Shown: positions 1 to 13,776 of the stretch, in pieces | Layout of the letters: every line of letters begins with the position of its first letter | Position numbering within the stretch: position 1 is the first letter of the stretch | Source of the DNA: Strobilurus pachycystidiatus | Taxonomy: Eukaryota > Basidiomycota > Agaricomycetes > Agaricales > Physalacriaceae | Assembly: GCA_019915135.1 (NCBI GenBank) | Contig: JAHLMK010000001.1 | Span: 2,232,001-2,296,000 of the forward strand | Direction of reading: 5' to 3' | Length of the DNA stretch: 64,000 nt | Notes under the pieces: model-generated | Told to the model about the DNA's origin: nothing | What the model saw: only the letters and a program-made list of their open reading frames with translations | Databases searched by the model: none | Position numbers and translations under genes: made by a program

Positions 1-770
1 TTAACGAGCGGCTCTTCGAATGCACCGTAGTTGCGCAGAAGCGCAGTGACCGAACCACCCGGTACATATTCGAGGAAGATGTTCAAGCATTCATCTTCCA
101 AAGACGAGTCTGTTGCCGCCGATTCCAGAGAGGTATTCATCAAAGTGTGTAGAGTTGCTTACAGAGATATTGAACGATGTTGTCATGTTGTAGGTCCTGT
201 AAGAGCTCTATCTCACGCTTAAAGGCAGTAAGCATGCTATGCCTGCGTTCCTCGTTTGGAGCAAATTCTGTCGGCAGCTCAATTTGCTTGACAGCCATGA
301 GTGAACCACTGGAAGCGTCCATGCCAAGGTAGACTTTGCCTAAAGAGCCAGCGCCGATGAGGGCACCTTTAGTCCATTTGCCTGCTATACGACAAAGAGG
401 ACTGAGCGTCAGAAGTTGAGTCAAACTTTGAAGCATACCTTTGCGTCCATCCTGACCCCCAATACTCTGGACCACAGTCCAGTCGTCAATATGATCACTC
501 GACGGGCGGTTGATCATGGTCTGGCGTCTTGGAGTCTCGATTCCGGCAGTGCTCTCGTTAGACTTAACGTCAACAGTCAGAAGACTGCGCCGGACCGGTC
601 GCGCTTCCTGCGAAGCTCACTTATATAACTGGGACGACGCGACGCGCGGGAGGTGGTGGACAAGGTGCGGGACAGGCCTCTTCCACCCGCACGATTGGTA
701 CTTTCCACAGATTCGGAAAGCGAGTCGGTTGGGAATGGGATGGGTGGTAATGGAAGAGAATGTTCTGTCA
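1..770 (-). pseudogene. Degenerate tandem partial copy of the MAPKKK (STE11) gene
   Basis: This stretch repeats part of the intact MAPKKK gene just upstream on the same strand. It covers the start of the kinase domain, the conserved intron inside it, and part of the linker before the kinase. The glycine loop ([15 protein letters not shown]) and the lysine motif MAVKQIELP can still be read at about 140-420. Compared with the intact copy, it lacks exactly 150 nt (positions 2063-2212 there), which encode an acidic block. It also has a 4-nt net loss near 588-592 that shifts the frame. Similarity fades out near 755-770 and no start codon context is kept. The copy runs off the left edge, so the rest of the kinase may lie outside. 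I see a broken, unspliceable fragment; that it is untranscribed is inference. A truncated functional gene continuing to the left is unlikely but not excluded. Confidence 0.8.
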
Positions 771-1029
771 AGTGTGGTCTTGATGGTTTCAGTCTGAGGC
801 CTCCTTTGCATCACCTGTACTGATCTATCAGTCTTTGCAAACCACGACTACCCAGAGAGATGCTGGATCGTTCTGCAACCATCAGTTCATGATCATCTAT
901 AGTATATTGATAAAAGATGCTTGTATCGTACAGTGACAGCTTCCGAAATCCGCGAAGTACAAAAGTATATAGGAACATAGTATTAACCCTTGATTCTGAA
1001 TACGAACAAGAAAAAAAGACACAGAAGAT

Positions 1030-4000
1030 TTAACCTTTCTTCGCGTGCCATGGGTGCTGGAGGAGTTCGGCTGCTGATGGTCTGGCATCCTGGTCTAGAT
1101 CGAATGTGCGCGTCAAGAAATCTTGGGCTTCAGCCGAGATGTCTGAAGGTATAGTCGGCTTCGCGGAAGAGCCAATCTATAGGGATTCAGGTCAATGTTT
1201 GCCGAGATATAAAAGACAAGGCAGATACCTTGAAGATAGCTTGCATTTGAGTAAGCTGTGCCCAAGGATGTTCACCAGTGAACATCTCCACAACGAGGCA
1301 TCCGACACTCCATATGTCGGCCTTCTGTGTATGGCCGCTCTGCTTGACAACCTCTGGTGCCATCCAGAAGACAGAGCCCTGAAGCGACGGCCGATGCGCG
1401 CGCTGTCCAGTCAAAGCCTCTGTAATGATCATGAGAGCAGATTGCTGTCGTCAAGAGACGTGTACTTACGAACGTCAACCTTCTTCGAGATACCGAAATC
1501 GGATATCTTCACGCCTCCCTTGTTATCGACTAGAATATTGGCGCCCTTGATGTCACGATGGATGATGTCGCGCTCATGCAGATAGGTCAGTCCTTGAAGG
1601 ATCTGTCTGACGAAGTTCTTGACGAGCGGCTCTTCAAATGCACCGTAGTTGCGCAGAAGCGCAGTGACCGAACCACCCGGCACATATTCGAGGAAGATGT
1701 TCAAGCATTCATCTTCCAAAGACGAGTCTGTTGCCAATATCAGAAAAAGATGGTCATCAAAGTGTGGAGAGTCGCTTACAAAGATACTGGACGATGTTGT
1801 CGTGTTGTAGGTCCTGCAAGAACTCTATCTCACGCTCCAAAGCAGTAAGCATGCTCTGCTTGCGTTCCTCATTTGAGGCAGATCCTGTCGGCAGTTCGAC
1901 TTGCTTGACAGCCATGAGTAGACCACTGGAAGCGTCCATGCCAAGGTAGACTTTGCCGAAAGAGCCTGCGCCGATGAGGGCACCCTTGATCCATTTGCTC
2001 GCTATACGACACAAAGGAGTGAGCGTCGAGAGTTCAATGAAACTTCGAAGCATACCTTTGCGGGTAACAGGGCTGGTCCCCTCCTCTGCGTCCTCATTGA
2101 GGGTCGTGCCGTCCTCCCCAAACAGGTCCTCCTCTTCATCCTCCTCCTCTTCCCCATTGACTGTGTCAGTGAACCCATCCTCATCGGGATCCTCAGGCAT
2201 CTCATCGCCATGTCCATCCTGACCCTCGACACTCTGAACCTCAGTCCAGTCGTCAATATCACTCGACGGGCGGTCGATCATGGTCTGGCGTCTCCGATTT
2301 TCAACTTCGGCAGTGATCTCGTCGACCGTCATAAGACTGCCTGTGTCGGACCGGTCGCGCTTGCTGCGAAGCTCAGTCATATAACTAAGACGACGCGACG
2401 CGCGGGAGGTAGTCGACAAGGTGCGAGACATGCGTCTTCCACCAGCACCGGTGATACTTTCCAGAGATTCGGAGAGTGACTCGGTTGGGAATGGAATGGG
2501 TGGTAATAATTGAGGGTGTGTCCCGGAACTTTCGACTGGTGAAGCGTCATGGAGGTCGATGGAACGACCGTCGTCTGTGGATAGTGAAACGCGAGGGATG
2601 TCTTCGGCCGAAGGAATCTCCGAAGGAGCAGGGGAAGAAGCCCGTTCGGGAACTGGAGGAGGGCCCGTAGCTGTCGACGATATGGAAGCACGCGATATTG
2701 ATGTGCGCCCTCCGGAACCAGATCCCATAGTGCTACTACTAAACCTGGAGGGCAAAGTGGGATTCCAGGACGCAGCACTGTCACGCCTAGTAGACGACAT
2801 GGTGCTCGTTCTCATCATACTGTGACGGGCCGTCCGCTCGAGCACCTTCTTTTCCGTGAAAGGGAAATACTCTGTAAGATGCGTCGTGATAAGCTCGCTC
2901 GGTGGTCTTTGTCCGAAGAAGTTGCGCAGCTTAGACGGGCGTTTGTTGTTGGACGTGGCCGGACTAGACCTCCCTGACCCACTGCCAGAATCATTGGCGG
3001 ATTGAGTGGGAGAAGGAGGCTCCAGAGCTTTCTCTGGATCACGCACTCCAAGGCCACTGAGGATGCTAATAGACGAGGCGCGTTTGGTAGCCTTCGACGT
3101 CTGGCTGCGACCACCAGGTCCACAGGGCGAACCGCTCTTGTCATCGCGACGCGCTTTCGCAATCTTGCGCAAAGCCAGAGGCTTGTCGCGCGCAGGGTGA
3201 TCCAGAGAAGCGTGGCAATAGGAGAGGAGGGCGGCTTCGTCGAGAGGACCTGGTTGCATAAAGCGTGAGGCAGGAAGCGTATGCCGATCTCAGGAACTTA
3301 CCAGTGCCGTCATCCAAATAGGCTCCCCAGCCGTCAACGCTAAGACCCCCGTCTTCCATTGTAACGTTATCAGCCGAGTCTGACGTCCTACTACCCTTTC
3401 CGAACTTCCTCAAAACTTTCTCCAGGACCTCGACACCGCCCGCGCAGTTGTCGACATCGATGGTGTATGTGAGGTTTTCATCCGGAAGTGCGATTTTCAC
3501 CAATTTGCGCCTCAAATCATCGAGTGATGGCGCATTGGAATGGGACGGTGTACCAGGATTGTTGAAGGGTCCACGACCCACAGAGTACGACACTGGAGGG
3601 GAAGATTGGTTTGTCCCTGTAAATCCTTCCGCAATGGGTGACAAGTCTATTTTGTGGTTTGGTACGGTGACAGACTGCCCGGTTGCATAAGGGTGACCGG
3701 TAGTCCGCGGCGGCTTGGAGCTTGGACTGGACGAAACGGGGGACGCAAGCCCTGCAGATCCTGTCCGTCCATGACCTTGACTAGGCGCGTTCCCAGGTCG
3801 CTGAGGTCGGGGCAGGGGTGATGTTGCGCGCGAATTATTCGGTATAGGTGTTTTGCCGCCGCCTGCATTCCCGGGCCGCGGATCTGCGGGGAGATGGTAG
3901 CCAGTCCAATTAGAGGCGGACGACGGCGTTAGAAGTTGTTGGTTGGGTGCTGGCGGCAGCGCCGAGTTGACATACGCAGGGACGTTGTCAGATTGAGTCG

Positions 4001-4835
4001 GGGTCCGTCTGCCCGATCCAGGGAAAGAGCGTACGGGAGGACGGTTTGAAGGTGGAAGGGGAGGCTGACCACGCGGTGGTGGAGGAAGGGGCGGAAGTTG
4101 AGAGCGCGACACTGAAGAGGAACTGCCGGACGAATTAGATGACATGCCCTGTGTGGGCTGGGGAAGCGGCCGAGCAGGAGGTTGTGACATGGAAGCGGTA
4201 GTTTTCGCAGAATCCGGCGGCTGCTGCTCGCGTACCAGGCGCGGAAGATCGCTGCGATTCGGGTTATTGTTGAGGAGCAGTGGGGCGGGACGGCCACTCT
4301 CGAGACGGCGCTTGTTTGTCGTAGTGTTTTCTCCCTTATCTGTGGTAGGCCGGTGCGGAGGTAGATCTTCGACGTGACGAGGAATAGGCGCCACCTTCAA
4401 AGCAGCCTTCTGTCGTAGCTGCTTGACGGCGCTGAGAATTCGGAATCTGTCGCCAACACTGGCGACGCCCATCTCTGTCAGCGTCGGATGATCGAGCTCG
4501 AGAAGGATGTCGCCACGAATATCGTTCGCTTTGAATGTGCTAGCATGGATACCGCACTTGCACTCGGAGAGCCAACGAGCCACATGCGGGTCCGTCCATG
4601 TACGAATATATTCTCCCCACGTCGCGCCTGGTGGCGGCTCCAGAGCGACACTGAATGCAGATGAGGCTGCGGTGGGAGTCGATGGAAAAGGCGAAGCTTG
4701 GCCGCGAATGGTGCTGGTAAACGTGCGGGCGGACTGCTGGGCCTGGAAAGAGTTGGTCGGAGAAGCGGGAGTGGACGGCTTGGAGTCGGGAGATTCGTGT
4801 AGATGTAGTAGGTTGTTGGAAGCCACGGCTGACAT
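1030..4835 (-). CDS. STE11: MAP kinase kinase kinase, Ste11/Byr2/Ubc4 type
   Basis: Ser/Thr kinase at the top of the mating/filamentation MAPK cascade; it phosphorylates a Ste7-type MAPKK in the cytoplasm. The roughly 1,200-residue product has a SAM domain (about 75-145), Pro/Ser-rich linkers, a RA-like ubiquitin-fold domain (about 443-530) and a C-terminal kinase domain (about 930-1,200). Kinase landmarks are [15 protein letters not shown], the lysine in [13 protein letters not shown], the DFG in ISDFGISKK, and WMAPEVV. A run of Glu/Asp just before the kinase is absent from the downstream pseudocopy. Four introns are supported, at about 3251-3300, 1735-1783, near 1435-1485 and near 1182-1231. 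The last exon ends in [11 protein letters not shown]. The start is the first Met of a long open exon. SAM-RA-kinase order is the family norm in basidiomycetes. It is divergent to the glucan synthase gene. Confidence 0.93.
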
Positions 4836-5592
4836 GATGGGTCAAGTCGTCGAGGACTGATGAAACTGCCACAGATCTGGGGGATTACGGAAGGGAGATG
4901 GTGATACAACAAGCAAAAACAATCGGTTATGAGAGAAGTCAAGGCATAAAGAGAGCCTGGATACCAGGTCAGGACAAAGAGGCATGGCGAGAGCCGAAGA
5001 CGCACCAGAAGGAAGCGGGCGCGGAAGGAAAAGGTGGCAAAAGACAGTGATGGAAGGAAAGAAACAGCGTATGGGATTGCTTTGCGCGCAAAGGAGCAAC
5101 ACAATAGCTCGACCTGCAATTGTCTTGAGCGCGAGAGTATCCAGGAAGTGTATGTAAGCACGATATGCCTCGGCTGCCCTGGCGACGCTGACAGCCACGT
5201 GCCCAGGGCCAGTGTTCCTTATGACGATTCTACAGAAAAGACTGCCCGACGCCGGCGGGCCCGAGCGTTTGTTGTGTGAGCGGGCAGGCAGCAGAGCTGC
5301 ATTGCCAGATTGAATTCGGCAGCGCAGACTACTGCGATGTTCGCGGCTCAGGAGTCGCGGAATTCCTAAGCCGTGGCTGTGCATATTGATAGGCATTTTG
5401 CCATGCGGCGTCAGAGCCCCGACTCCCATCAGTCACTTTGGCTGTCTGTCAATCCCTTCCTTCCCACCACGACCATCTCGCCTTGAACGGCGTCAACATA
5501 CATAAGCCGCTGCCTTGCAGTGCCACACTCTCGTTCTATTAGCTCCTCAATCCCCCCTTGTTATTCTTGCACGTCGGTCTCATACCTTAATC
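4836..5592. promoter_or_regulatory. Shared divergent promoter region between STE11 and AGS1
   Basis: The 757 bp between the two start codons must hold both promoters and both 5' leaders. Open frames here are short and lack family motifs. I see no clear TATA box at the expected distance for either gene and no repeats. The 130 bp before the glucan synthase start are pyrimidine-rich on the plus strand, typical of a fungal leader. Confidence 0.6.
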
Positions 5593-8500
5593 ATGCGGTT
5601 TACCACCGCCTTGGCCGCGCTCTCTGCCTGCGCCCGCCTCGTCGGCGCCTCGCCGTACAAAGAGGACCTCGTCGAGTACAACATCAACACCAACAAGGAT
5701 GCCACGGACCCCACCGAGTACACCACCTCCCGCTCCAATAGCACCTACCAGCCGTCCCCCGAAAATTGGCGTGCCCTGCCCACGTATACCGTCCTCCTAG
5801 ACAAGTTCGCCGATGGCGACCCCTCCAACAACGACTACTTCAACACCACGTTTGAATATGACTGGCGCGAGACCCAGCTCCGCTTCGGAGGCGACCTTAA
5901 GGGTCTCGTCAACAAGCTCGACTATCTCTACGGCATGGGCATCCGGGTCATCTACATTGCTGGAACGCCTTTCCTCAACATGCTCTGGCAGGCTGACAGT
6001 GCGTCCCTTCCGCTTTGCTTTCTCGCTTCCTGCTCACTCGCCTGGTTTAGGTTATTCGCCCTTGGACCTTACTATCCTCGACCCCCACTGGGGTACCCTG
6101 AACGACTGGGTCGAAGCAATTGAGTCTATACATGCGCATAACATGTACCTCATGGTCGATTTCACAATTGGGACGATGTCTGATCTTATTGGTTTCGAAG
6201 GGTGAGTATTCTTGTCTCATTCCCATGGTACTCAGTTGAACTTCCATCTTCTCCCAGCCATTTGAACGCGAGTACGCCCTTCGATCTCAACGAGTATTCG
6301 ACCGTCTACAAGAAACCTGCTTACATGCCTTGGGGCTTCGATGAGTATGCTGATTTCACTGTGAGCCTACTCGACCCGCCATATGTTTCGTCCCGCTGAC
6401 AGAACGCCACAGATCAGTAACAAACGTAACACATCCTGCGTGCTCCCCACATTCTGGGATGACTCTGGGTCCACCGTCACTGTGGAGACTAACGGCTGCC
6501 TCGAGTCTGATTTCGATCAGTATGGTGATATGGAGGCTTTTGGTGTGCATGAGGATTGGCAACGTCAGCTCGCCAAGTTCGCCTCCGTGCAGGATCGTCT
6601 TCGTGAATGGGAGCCCACAGTCATGGCTCGTCTCAAGAACTTTGCTTGCATGGCCATTACCGCGCTTGACTTTGACGCCATCCGTATCGATAAATCCACG
6701 CAGGTTACAGTCGCAGCTCTTGCAGAATGGACCTCTGCGGCCCGCGAGTGTGCATACAAGCTCGGGAAGAAGAATTTCTACATCTCCGGCGAGGTGACTG
6801 GAGGAAACACTTTCGGATCACTTTACTAGTGCGTTTTCATTATCGCTCACTTTCGCTTTGACCGAGCTCAATCTTCACTGAAGTGGTCGCGGTCGCACAC
6901 CCACCCAGCTTCCTGGTGGATTCTTGGTTGCCGCCAACTTGACATCTGCCGATGATCAATACTTCCTACGCGAAAAGGGCAAAAACGGTCTCGATGGCGT
7001 TGCTTTCCATTACTCCATTTATCGTTCCCTCTCTCGTTTTCTGGGAATGGACGGTAATCTCAATGTCGCCTACGACGTTGATGTCAATTTTGTCACTGCC
7101 TGGAACGAGATGTTCGTCGACAACGACTTCATCAACCAGATGACCGGCCTGATGGATCCCCGCCACATGTACGGCACCAGCAATTTTGATATCTTCCGTT
7201 GGCCCAGTCTCGCAAACGGGGTTCAGCGAAGTGCTCTTGCAACGTTCATTGTCGCTTTGGTCATGCCTGGTATCCCCTTGGCAAGTTTCTCCCTCCTCTT
7301 TTCCCTGATGATTCGTTTCTAACGTTTTTCTCAGTATTACTTCGGAGAAGAGCAAGAGTTCTACGTATTTGATAATGGTGCACAGAATTATCTCTACGGG
7401 TCCGTTTCTTCCCTGTCTTATAAAAATACTTCCCTGACGTGCTTCTTAGGCGACAAGCCATGCCTGGGAACACGGCATGGAAGCGTCACGGGTGTTATCG
7501 ACTTGGTTCCCAGCAGTATTACAATATGCCCTTGGACAAGGCTCTTGTAGGCTGCCAAGATGACTGGAATGCGCTCGACCATTTCGATCCGACGACTGAC
7601 AGTCGCCGCATGTGGGCTCAGTTCAACTCTCTCCGCGCCACGTACGGCGCTCTTCAAGATGGGTTGAACCTTGTTCAGCGCGGTAACTGGACCTACCGAA
7701 TCGAAAAGCCAGGTTCCAATGGCACCTATACCGAGATGGGTCTTTGGTCCATCTCTCGTGCCGGTATCGAGAACGTTCAGACTCTCAACGGGACGTACAA
7801 TGACCAAGTTTGGATGCTCTACACCAATGAGAACCAGACCAAGACATGGGAATACGACTGTTCCGGTTCCCTTTGGATTTCCTCGCCTTTCATCTCCGGC
7901 ACGAAGGTCAAAAACTTGTTCGCGCCGTTCGAGGAGTATACGCTCGAGGACTCTGGTTCACCGTACTACGCCGATGGAAAGGCTCCGTACTACGGATGTC
8001 TGGGGTCTCTCAATATGGATGCGTACGGCTACAAAGCTTTCGTTCCCGAATCGCAGTGGGTCGCTGCTCCTGTTCAGATGACCGGATTCACACCTGGTCA
8101 CGATCACCGTCTACTCGTCCACGCTGGCGATACCAACTCGACCACGGCGGACATATCCATCGAGTTTAATACCGAGATGGACTGCGACGGTGTTACTAAA
8201 GCCATCACGCTCACCATGGCCTCGTCTGGACATGGGGACACGCCTGCCATTTCCAACGTCAAATGTGATACCACCACTGGAACGAACAACGTCCAAGGTG
8301 GCACGACTTCGGCGTATAAATGGACTGCTACACTGACCGACTTCCCTGACGGCATTCTGACCATTTCCGTCAAAGATGCTCCGAGCAGCTCTGGTAACAC
8401 AACCAACGTAAGTTTTTTTCGTAACGTCTCACAAGGAAACTGTCTGACCCATTTCTCCAGGCTATCGATAATCTGTTGCTGCGTAAGGGTAACTCGAGCA

Positions 8501-11500
8501 ATGTCATGGTCTTCCCTGAGAATGACTACGACACCGTCGGGTCTTTCAAGAAGGCCAACGGCGAATATACCTTCACTCATCTCGCGTACGGAGCGGAGAG
8601 GTTCAGGTATTCGTGGAACTTTGGTCAGAACTGGACAGCCTGGGCAGATTGGGAAGATACTACGACGATCAAAGAGAGCGTCTTCGACGATAAAGATCTT
8701 TTCTGGAAGGGCGATCACATTGTAGTCCAGTGTAAGCATCTCCACAGTCTGCTGTCCCACTCCTTTCTCATTACCTTGCATAGATTGGAGTGCCGCTGCT
8801 TCAGCCGCGGGTGCCGTCGTTCATGCGGATGCAGACTACTCTGGCTCTCCTCGTCGTGTGCCTCAGTTCTTGGCTCGTGGCCCCTACAACCAGTGGGGTT
8901 TCGACAACGGTCTGACCTCGGTCATGAAACAGAACAAAAATGGCCTCTGGGAGATGGAAATCATGGCGAATTGGCCCACCTATGTCCAACTCAACGTCTG
9001 GGGCTTCGACGACTATTACTACGGTGATGTCGACGGCGACGGTGTCCTTGACCGTCTTCCTCCAAACACCAACGCCCCCAACTACGTGAACATGTCCGCT
9101 CCGCCTTACCCCCACTTGTCGTGGTCGCTCCTCGTAGACGACAGCGCTATGAAGTGGACTCTCGTCCCTCGTGGACAATCTTGGGTCGGCGCCACCATGT
9201 ACGCTCTTCTCTTGGCTATCCCTATCATCACCGGTACTCTTGCTGTCTTGGTCTTCATGTGGTCATTCTACGGCATCAAACACAATCAGTACGGTGTGAA
9301 GGCCAAGTCGAACAACAGCTACTTCCCCATCCTCGGCGCCTTGGGCGGCAAGTCGACCGCTGATCTCAAAGAGGGCGGCACATCTGAGAAGCTATTCGGC
9401 CACGGCCACAAACACAACACTGAAATCATTGGATGGCCCGAGGACAAGAACAAGCGCCGCAAGGTGCTCATCGCCACGCTCGAGTACGAGATCATTGACT
9501 GGAAGATTAAAGTCAAAATCGGTGGTCTTGGTGTCATGTCCTCTCTCATGGGTAAAGCGATGACGGACGTCGACCTCATTTGGGTTGTTCCCAAAGTCAA
9601 GGACGTCGAGTATCCCGCTGGAGACCCTGCCGAACCCATTGAAGTCATCATCTTTGGCGAGCCGTATCTCATTGAAGTCGAGACGCATGTCCTGGACAAC
9701 ATCACCTACGTTATCCTCGACAGTCCCGTCTTCCGTGCTCAGACCAAGGCCGATCCCTACCCTGCTCGTATGGATGACTTGAGCTCGGCTATCTTTTACT
9801 CGACCTGGAATCAAGCCATCGCCGCCACCATTCGTCGCAACCCTCTCGTGGATATCTACCATATCAACGATTACCACGGTGCGCTTGCGGGCATCTACCT
9901 CTTGCCCAAGGTCATTCCGGTCTGTTTGTCGCTGCACAATGCCGAGTTCCAGGGCTTGTGGCCTCTTCGTACCAAGGAGGAGATGAAGGAAGTCTGTTCG
10001 GCGTTCAACATCAGCAAAGAGCATTGCACGAAATACGTCCAGTTCGGTAACACCTTCAACTTGCTACATGCGGCTGCTTCTTTCATCAGTGTCCACCAAA
10101 AGAGTATTGGTGTTGCCGGTGTGTCTGACAAGTACGGCAAACGTTCTTGGGCTCGTTATCCCGCCCTTTGGACCTTGAAGCACGTCGACTCTCTACCGAA
10201 TCCGGATCCTAGTGATATCGCCGCCCTTGACGAAGCTCCCACGAAACCCAAGGACATTCAGATTGACGAGGAAGCCGAAGCCGCTCGCCCTGAACAGAAA
10301 CGTCAGGCGCAAGAGTGGGCCGGTATCAAGCAGGATCCTGAGTCTGACTTATTCGTGTTTGTCGGTCGTTGGTCGAAGCAGAAGGGTGTTGATCTTATTG
10401 CCGATGTCATGCCCACATTGTAAGTCTTTCTCTTGATGTTGCATACCCTGATTTTAATCATCTTTGTAGGTTGGAGAAGCGTCCTACTATCCAGATTATA
10501 GCTGTCGGCCCTGTCATTGATTTGTATGGTCGATTCGCTGCTGAGAAGCTCGCCCGTCTCATGGAACTCTATCCCGATCGCGTCTACTCCAAGCCAGAGT
10601 TCACGGCTTTGCCTCCCTACCTTTTCAGCGGTGCTGACTTCGCTCTGATTCCTTCCCGTGATGAGCCCTTCGGTCTCGTAGCTGTTGAATTCGGTCGAAA
10701 GGGTGCACTTGGTGTTGGTTCCCGTCTCGGAGGTCTTGGTCTCATGCCTGGTTGGGTAAGTTTTTTTCCAATTGAGGTTTGAATATCTGCTAAGATTGCG
10801 TAGTGGTACCCCGTCGAGTCTAGCGCAACGGCGCACATGTTGTCGCAGCTGACGAAGACTATCAAGATGGCCCTAAAATCGACCGAAGAAGAACGTGCTG
10901 TGCTTCGTGCGCGATCTGCAGTTCAGCGTTTCCCCGTTGTCGAGTGGCGCCAGAGGATGGAGGACTTCCACAAGCGCAGTATTGGCGTAAGTCGTGGTGT
11001 GGCAGGTTCAGACGCATGGAGGACATCGGATTGTGATGGCGCTGGTATTCGACCTATTGGAGAACACGACGATTGGGATCCCGTCCACCAGCAACATCCT
11101 TCGCAGCCGGAGTGGGACCGTAACAGTATGGTGGAAGGACCCAACACCCCTGGATCCCCAGGTCAATGGAGTCAAGATACCTTAACTCCAGGACCCCCTA
11201 GGTTGCTTCACCAAGATAACCGAAGCTCGGTCGCTAGCGGAGATGAAGACTATTTCGCTCAGAATCGTGGTGGCGCTGAACCTCAAGCAGGGTACGGCGA
11301 CTTTTTAGAAAGGGCCAACCGGACAATCGCTCGTGATCATCGCAATGCACCGGACCCCTTTGCGGACGGTAATCTGACACCCAGTCGGCCATTTGGCGCC
11401 CACTCGCGTGTTTCCTCCGTAGAGTCCATTTCATCCATTGTGGACGAGAAATCAAACTCGCCGCTCAACAAAGCCATGGCCTCTGTAAGTGCTTTCGTCT

Positions 11501-13541
11501 TCCTGTTCTGACACGTCTTACGAGTATTCTTAGTTCACTGATGCCGATGGCGGTGTGGCTGCCGAGTTCGTCCAAAAGTTGCAGTCTCTCAACGCCAAAA
11601 ATTCGGAGCATGAACTGTCCATTGAGAAGTTCCTGGTCAAGAGCGAGGAAGCCTTCTTCGGAAAAGTTCGCAAGGATAAACTCGACACCGCCGCAAGCAT
11701 TCGTTCATCTCAGCGCGACTCAGTCTGGGGTACACCCTCCCCCTCCATATACTCACGGCCGGATTGTGAGTTGGTTCTCTTTTTTTCTGTCGAATAGGTC
11801 TCCTTATATTTTTCGCAGCACCGAACACCCAGATGTTCACAGACGGTTACGATGGCGCTCTCCCCCACGATGCAGGTCCTCCAGAGATCGTTCCCATGAC
11901 CGGTCTCCAAATCGCCATGTCTCGCGAAATTTTTGGCTGGCCTCTCTACACCATCATCATTGCTCTCGGCCAAATGCTCAGTGCCACCGCTTTCCAGATT
12001 ACTCTTCTCACAGGTCGTAATTGGCAGACAATGTGCAGTTGTACGTACTGAGTGCAGTTTTCCTTGCTGCATCGGCAGTCTGGTATCCCCTCTTCCGTTT
12101 GAAACCTTCGGTTTGGGTGCTGTCAGCGCCATGGGTATTCTTTGGTCTCGCCTTTTTGTTGATTGGATTTCCATCCGTGAGCACTGCCTTCAAACCAGCC
12201 CACAGAGCGCTTGCCAGTGCTGCGACTTGGTGCTATGCCGTCGCATCCGCCGCTGCGTTCTTGTTCTTCGGTCTCAACTTTGGCGAAGAAGCTGTAAGAT
12301 CACTACTCAACCCCGGGATCTTGACTGACAGTCCGATAGGGTGCCGCAACCGAAGTCTGGACTACTCGTGCTTGCATCGTCCAGGGATCTCAACAAATCT
12401 GGGTTGCCGCTCTATGGTATTGGGGTCACTCAATGAACGGCCAGTCGGACGATTACGTTCCTCCCTGGTGGATTGTATGTATCGTTTGGCCGTTGTCTGT
12501 CATGAGTTTCGTGTTTGCCTACCTCATGCTGTACGGTTTACCTGGTTCGTACTCATTTCATGGCACGCATGACAGCTGCTAACTTGATATATTCTACAGA
12601 GTATTATCGTCAAACTCCCCCCAAGGTTCCTGGCTTCCTGAAGACCCTCTTCCGTCGTAAATTGGTCGTCTGGTTCTTGTTCTCCGAAATCCTGCGCGAC
12701 TATTGGCTCAGTGGTGTATGTAGCACTTGTTTCCAACCATTCCCTCCACTAATACTTCCTTGCAGCCATATGGCCGTAACTGGGGCTTCCTGTGGGATGT
12801 ACCGATACCGACATACCAAATACTGCTCATGGTCATCGCGTTCTTCGTCGTCCTTTGGGGCATAATGCTCGCGATCTTGACGCATTTCAGCAAGACGCAT
12901 ACATGGCTTTTGCCCGTCTTCGCTGTCGGATTGGGAGCGCCCAAATGGTGTCAGATGATGTGGGGTACTTCGTCTCTGGCGTTGTACATCCCATGGGCTG
13001 GCAGTGGAGGGCCGTACCTCGGTCTTTCGCTGTGGTTATGGCTAGGTGTCTTGGATGCCATACAGGGTGTCGGTCTTGGAATGATTCTGCTGCAGACATT
13101 GTCTCGACTCCACGTATGCGCCACACTTGCGTTCTCCCAGATCATTGGATCTATCTGTGTCATGATCGCACGGGCGACTGCACCAAACAGTGTTGGACCT
13201 GGCAGTGTGTTCCCCGACGGAGCTACGTGGGACTTTGACTCGCAAGGTCTCTCAGGAAGCCCAATGGCGGAGCCGCTGTTCTGGATTGCGCTGGTTTGCC
13301 AATTAATCATTGTTATTGGCTACTTCTGGTTCTACAGGAAGGAGCAGTTATGTGAGTATTCTTTTCTGGCTTCTTCGATGACATGTTCTGACTGTCTTTT
13401 GAAGCACGACCATGATCGCTTATGTCTTTTCGTTTCGCTGCAATACCAGACTATAGATGGTACTCTTTCTTGGACTATGAACCTTTACTCACCACCTTGC
13501 TATCTCGGGAGCCTTTTATCGGACTGATTGGATACTGTTAG
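5593..13541 (+). CDS. AGS1: Alpha-1,3-glucan synthase (apparent single-base frameshift near 12,025)
   Basis: Large plasma-membrane enzyme of about 2,380 residues that makes cell-wall alpha-1,3-glucan. It begins with a signal peptide ([20 protein letters not shown]). An extracellular alpha-amylase-like (GH13) domain follows, with [13 protein letters not shown] holding the nucleophile region. A membrane segment ([20 protein letters not shown], near 9,193) leads to a cytoplasmic GT5 glucan synthase domain opening with the KIGGLG nucleotide-sugar motif (near 9,515). The C-terminal third is multi-spanning, as in Schizosaccharomyces Ags1. The last intron (about 13,337-13,449) gives the end [10 protein letters not shown]. 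All junctions checked splice in frame except one. Between 12,021 and 12,027 the frame for TLLTGRNWQ does not continue into the conserved [12 protein letters not shown] unless one base is added, and no usable intron lies there. A sequencing or assembly error is the likeliest cause. Confidence 0.95.
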
Positions 13542-13776
13542 ATATTGCTACATCATCACTCGCTACTAGACACGCCATCATTTGACCGCTTTCTTATTCT
13601 ACATATCTGCATAAATACAGGCTTCTTTCGCCCAAGGGCATGTACAATTCATTATTTAATCTGTTCAAGTGAGCACCTTGACTCTGATTGAGTAACATAA
13701 ATCAAGTGAGCACCGGTGCGACAACAAGGTTCAAAACACACTTGTCTTCCCACTTCGATCACCCAGCCTCGTCATC

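Noticed and set aside
12021..12027. AGS1 as a pseudogene because of the frame break
   Set aside because: Everything else in about 2,380 codons is intact, including all other splice sites and motifs. A single missing base is more likely a sequence error.
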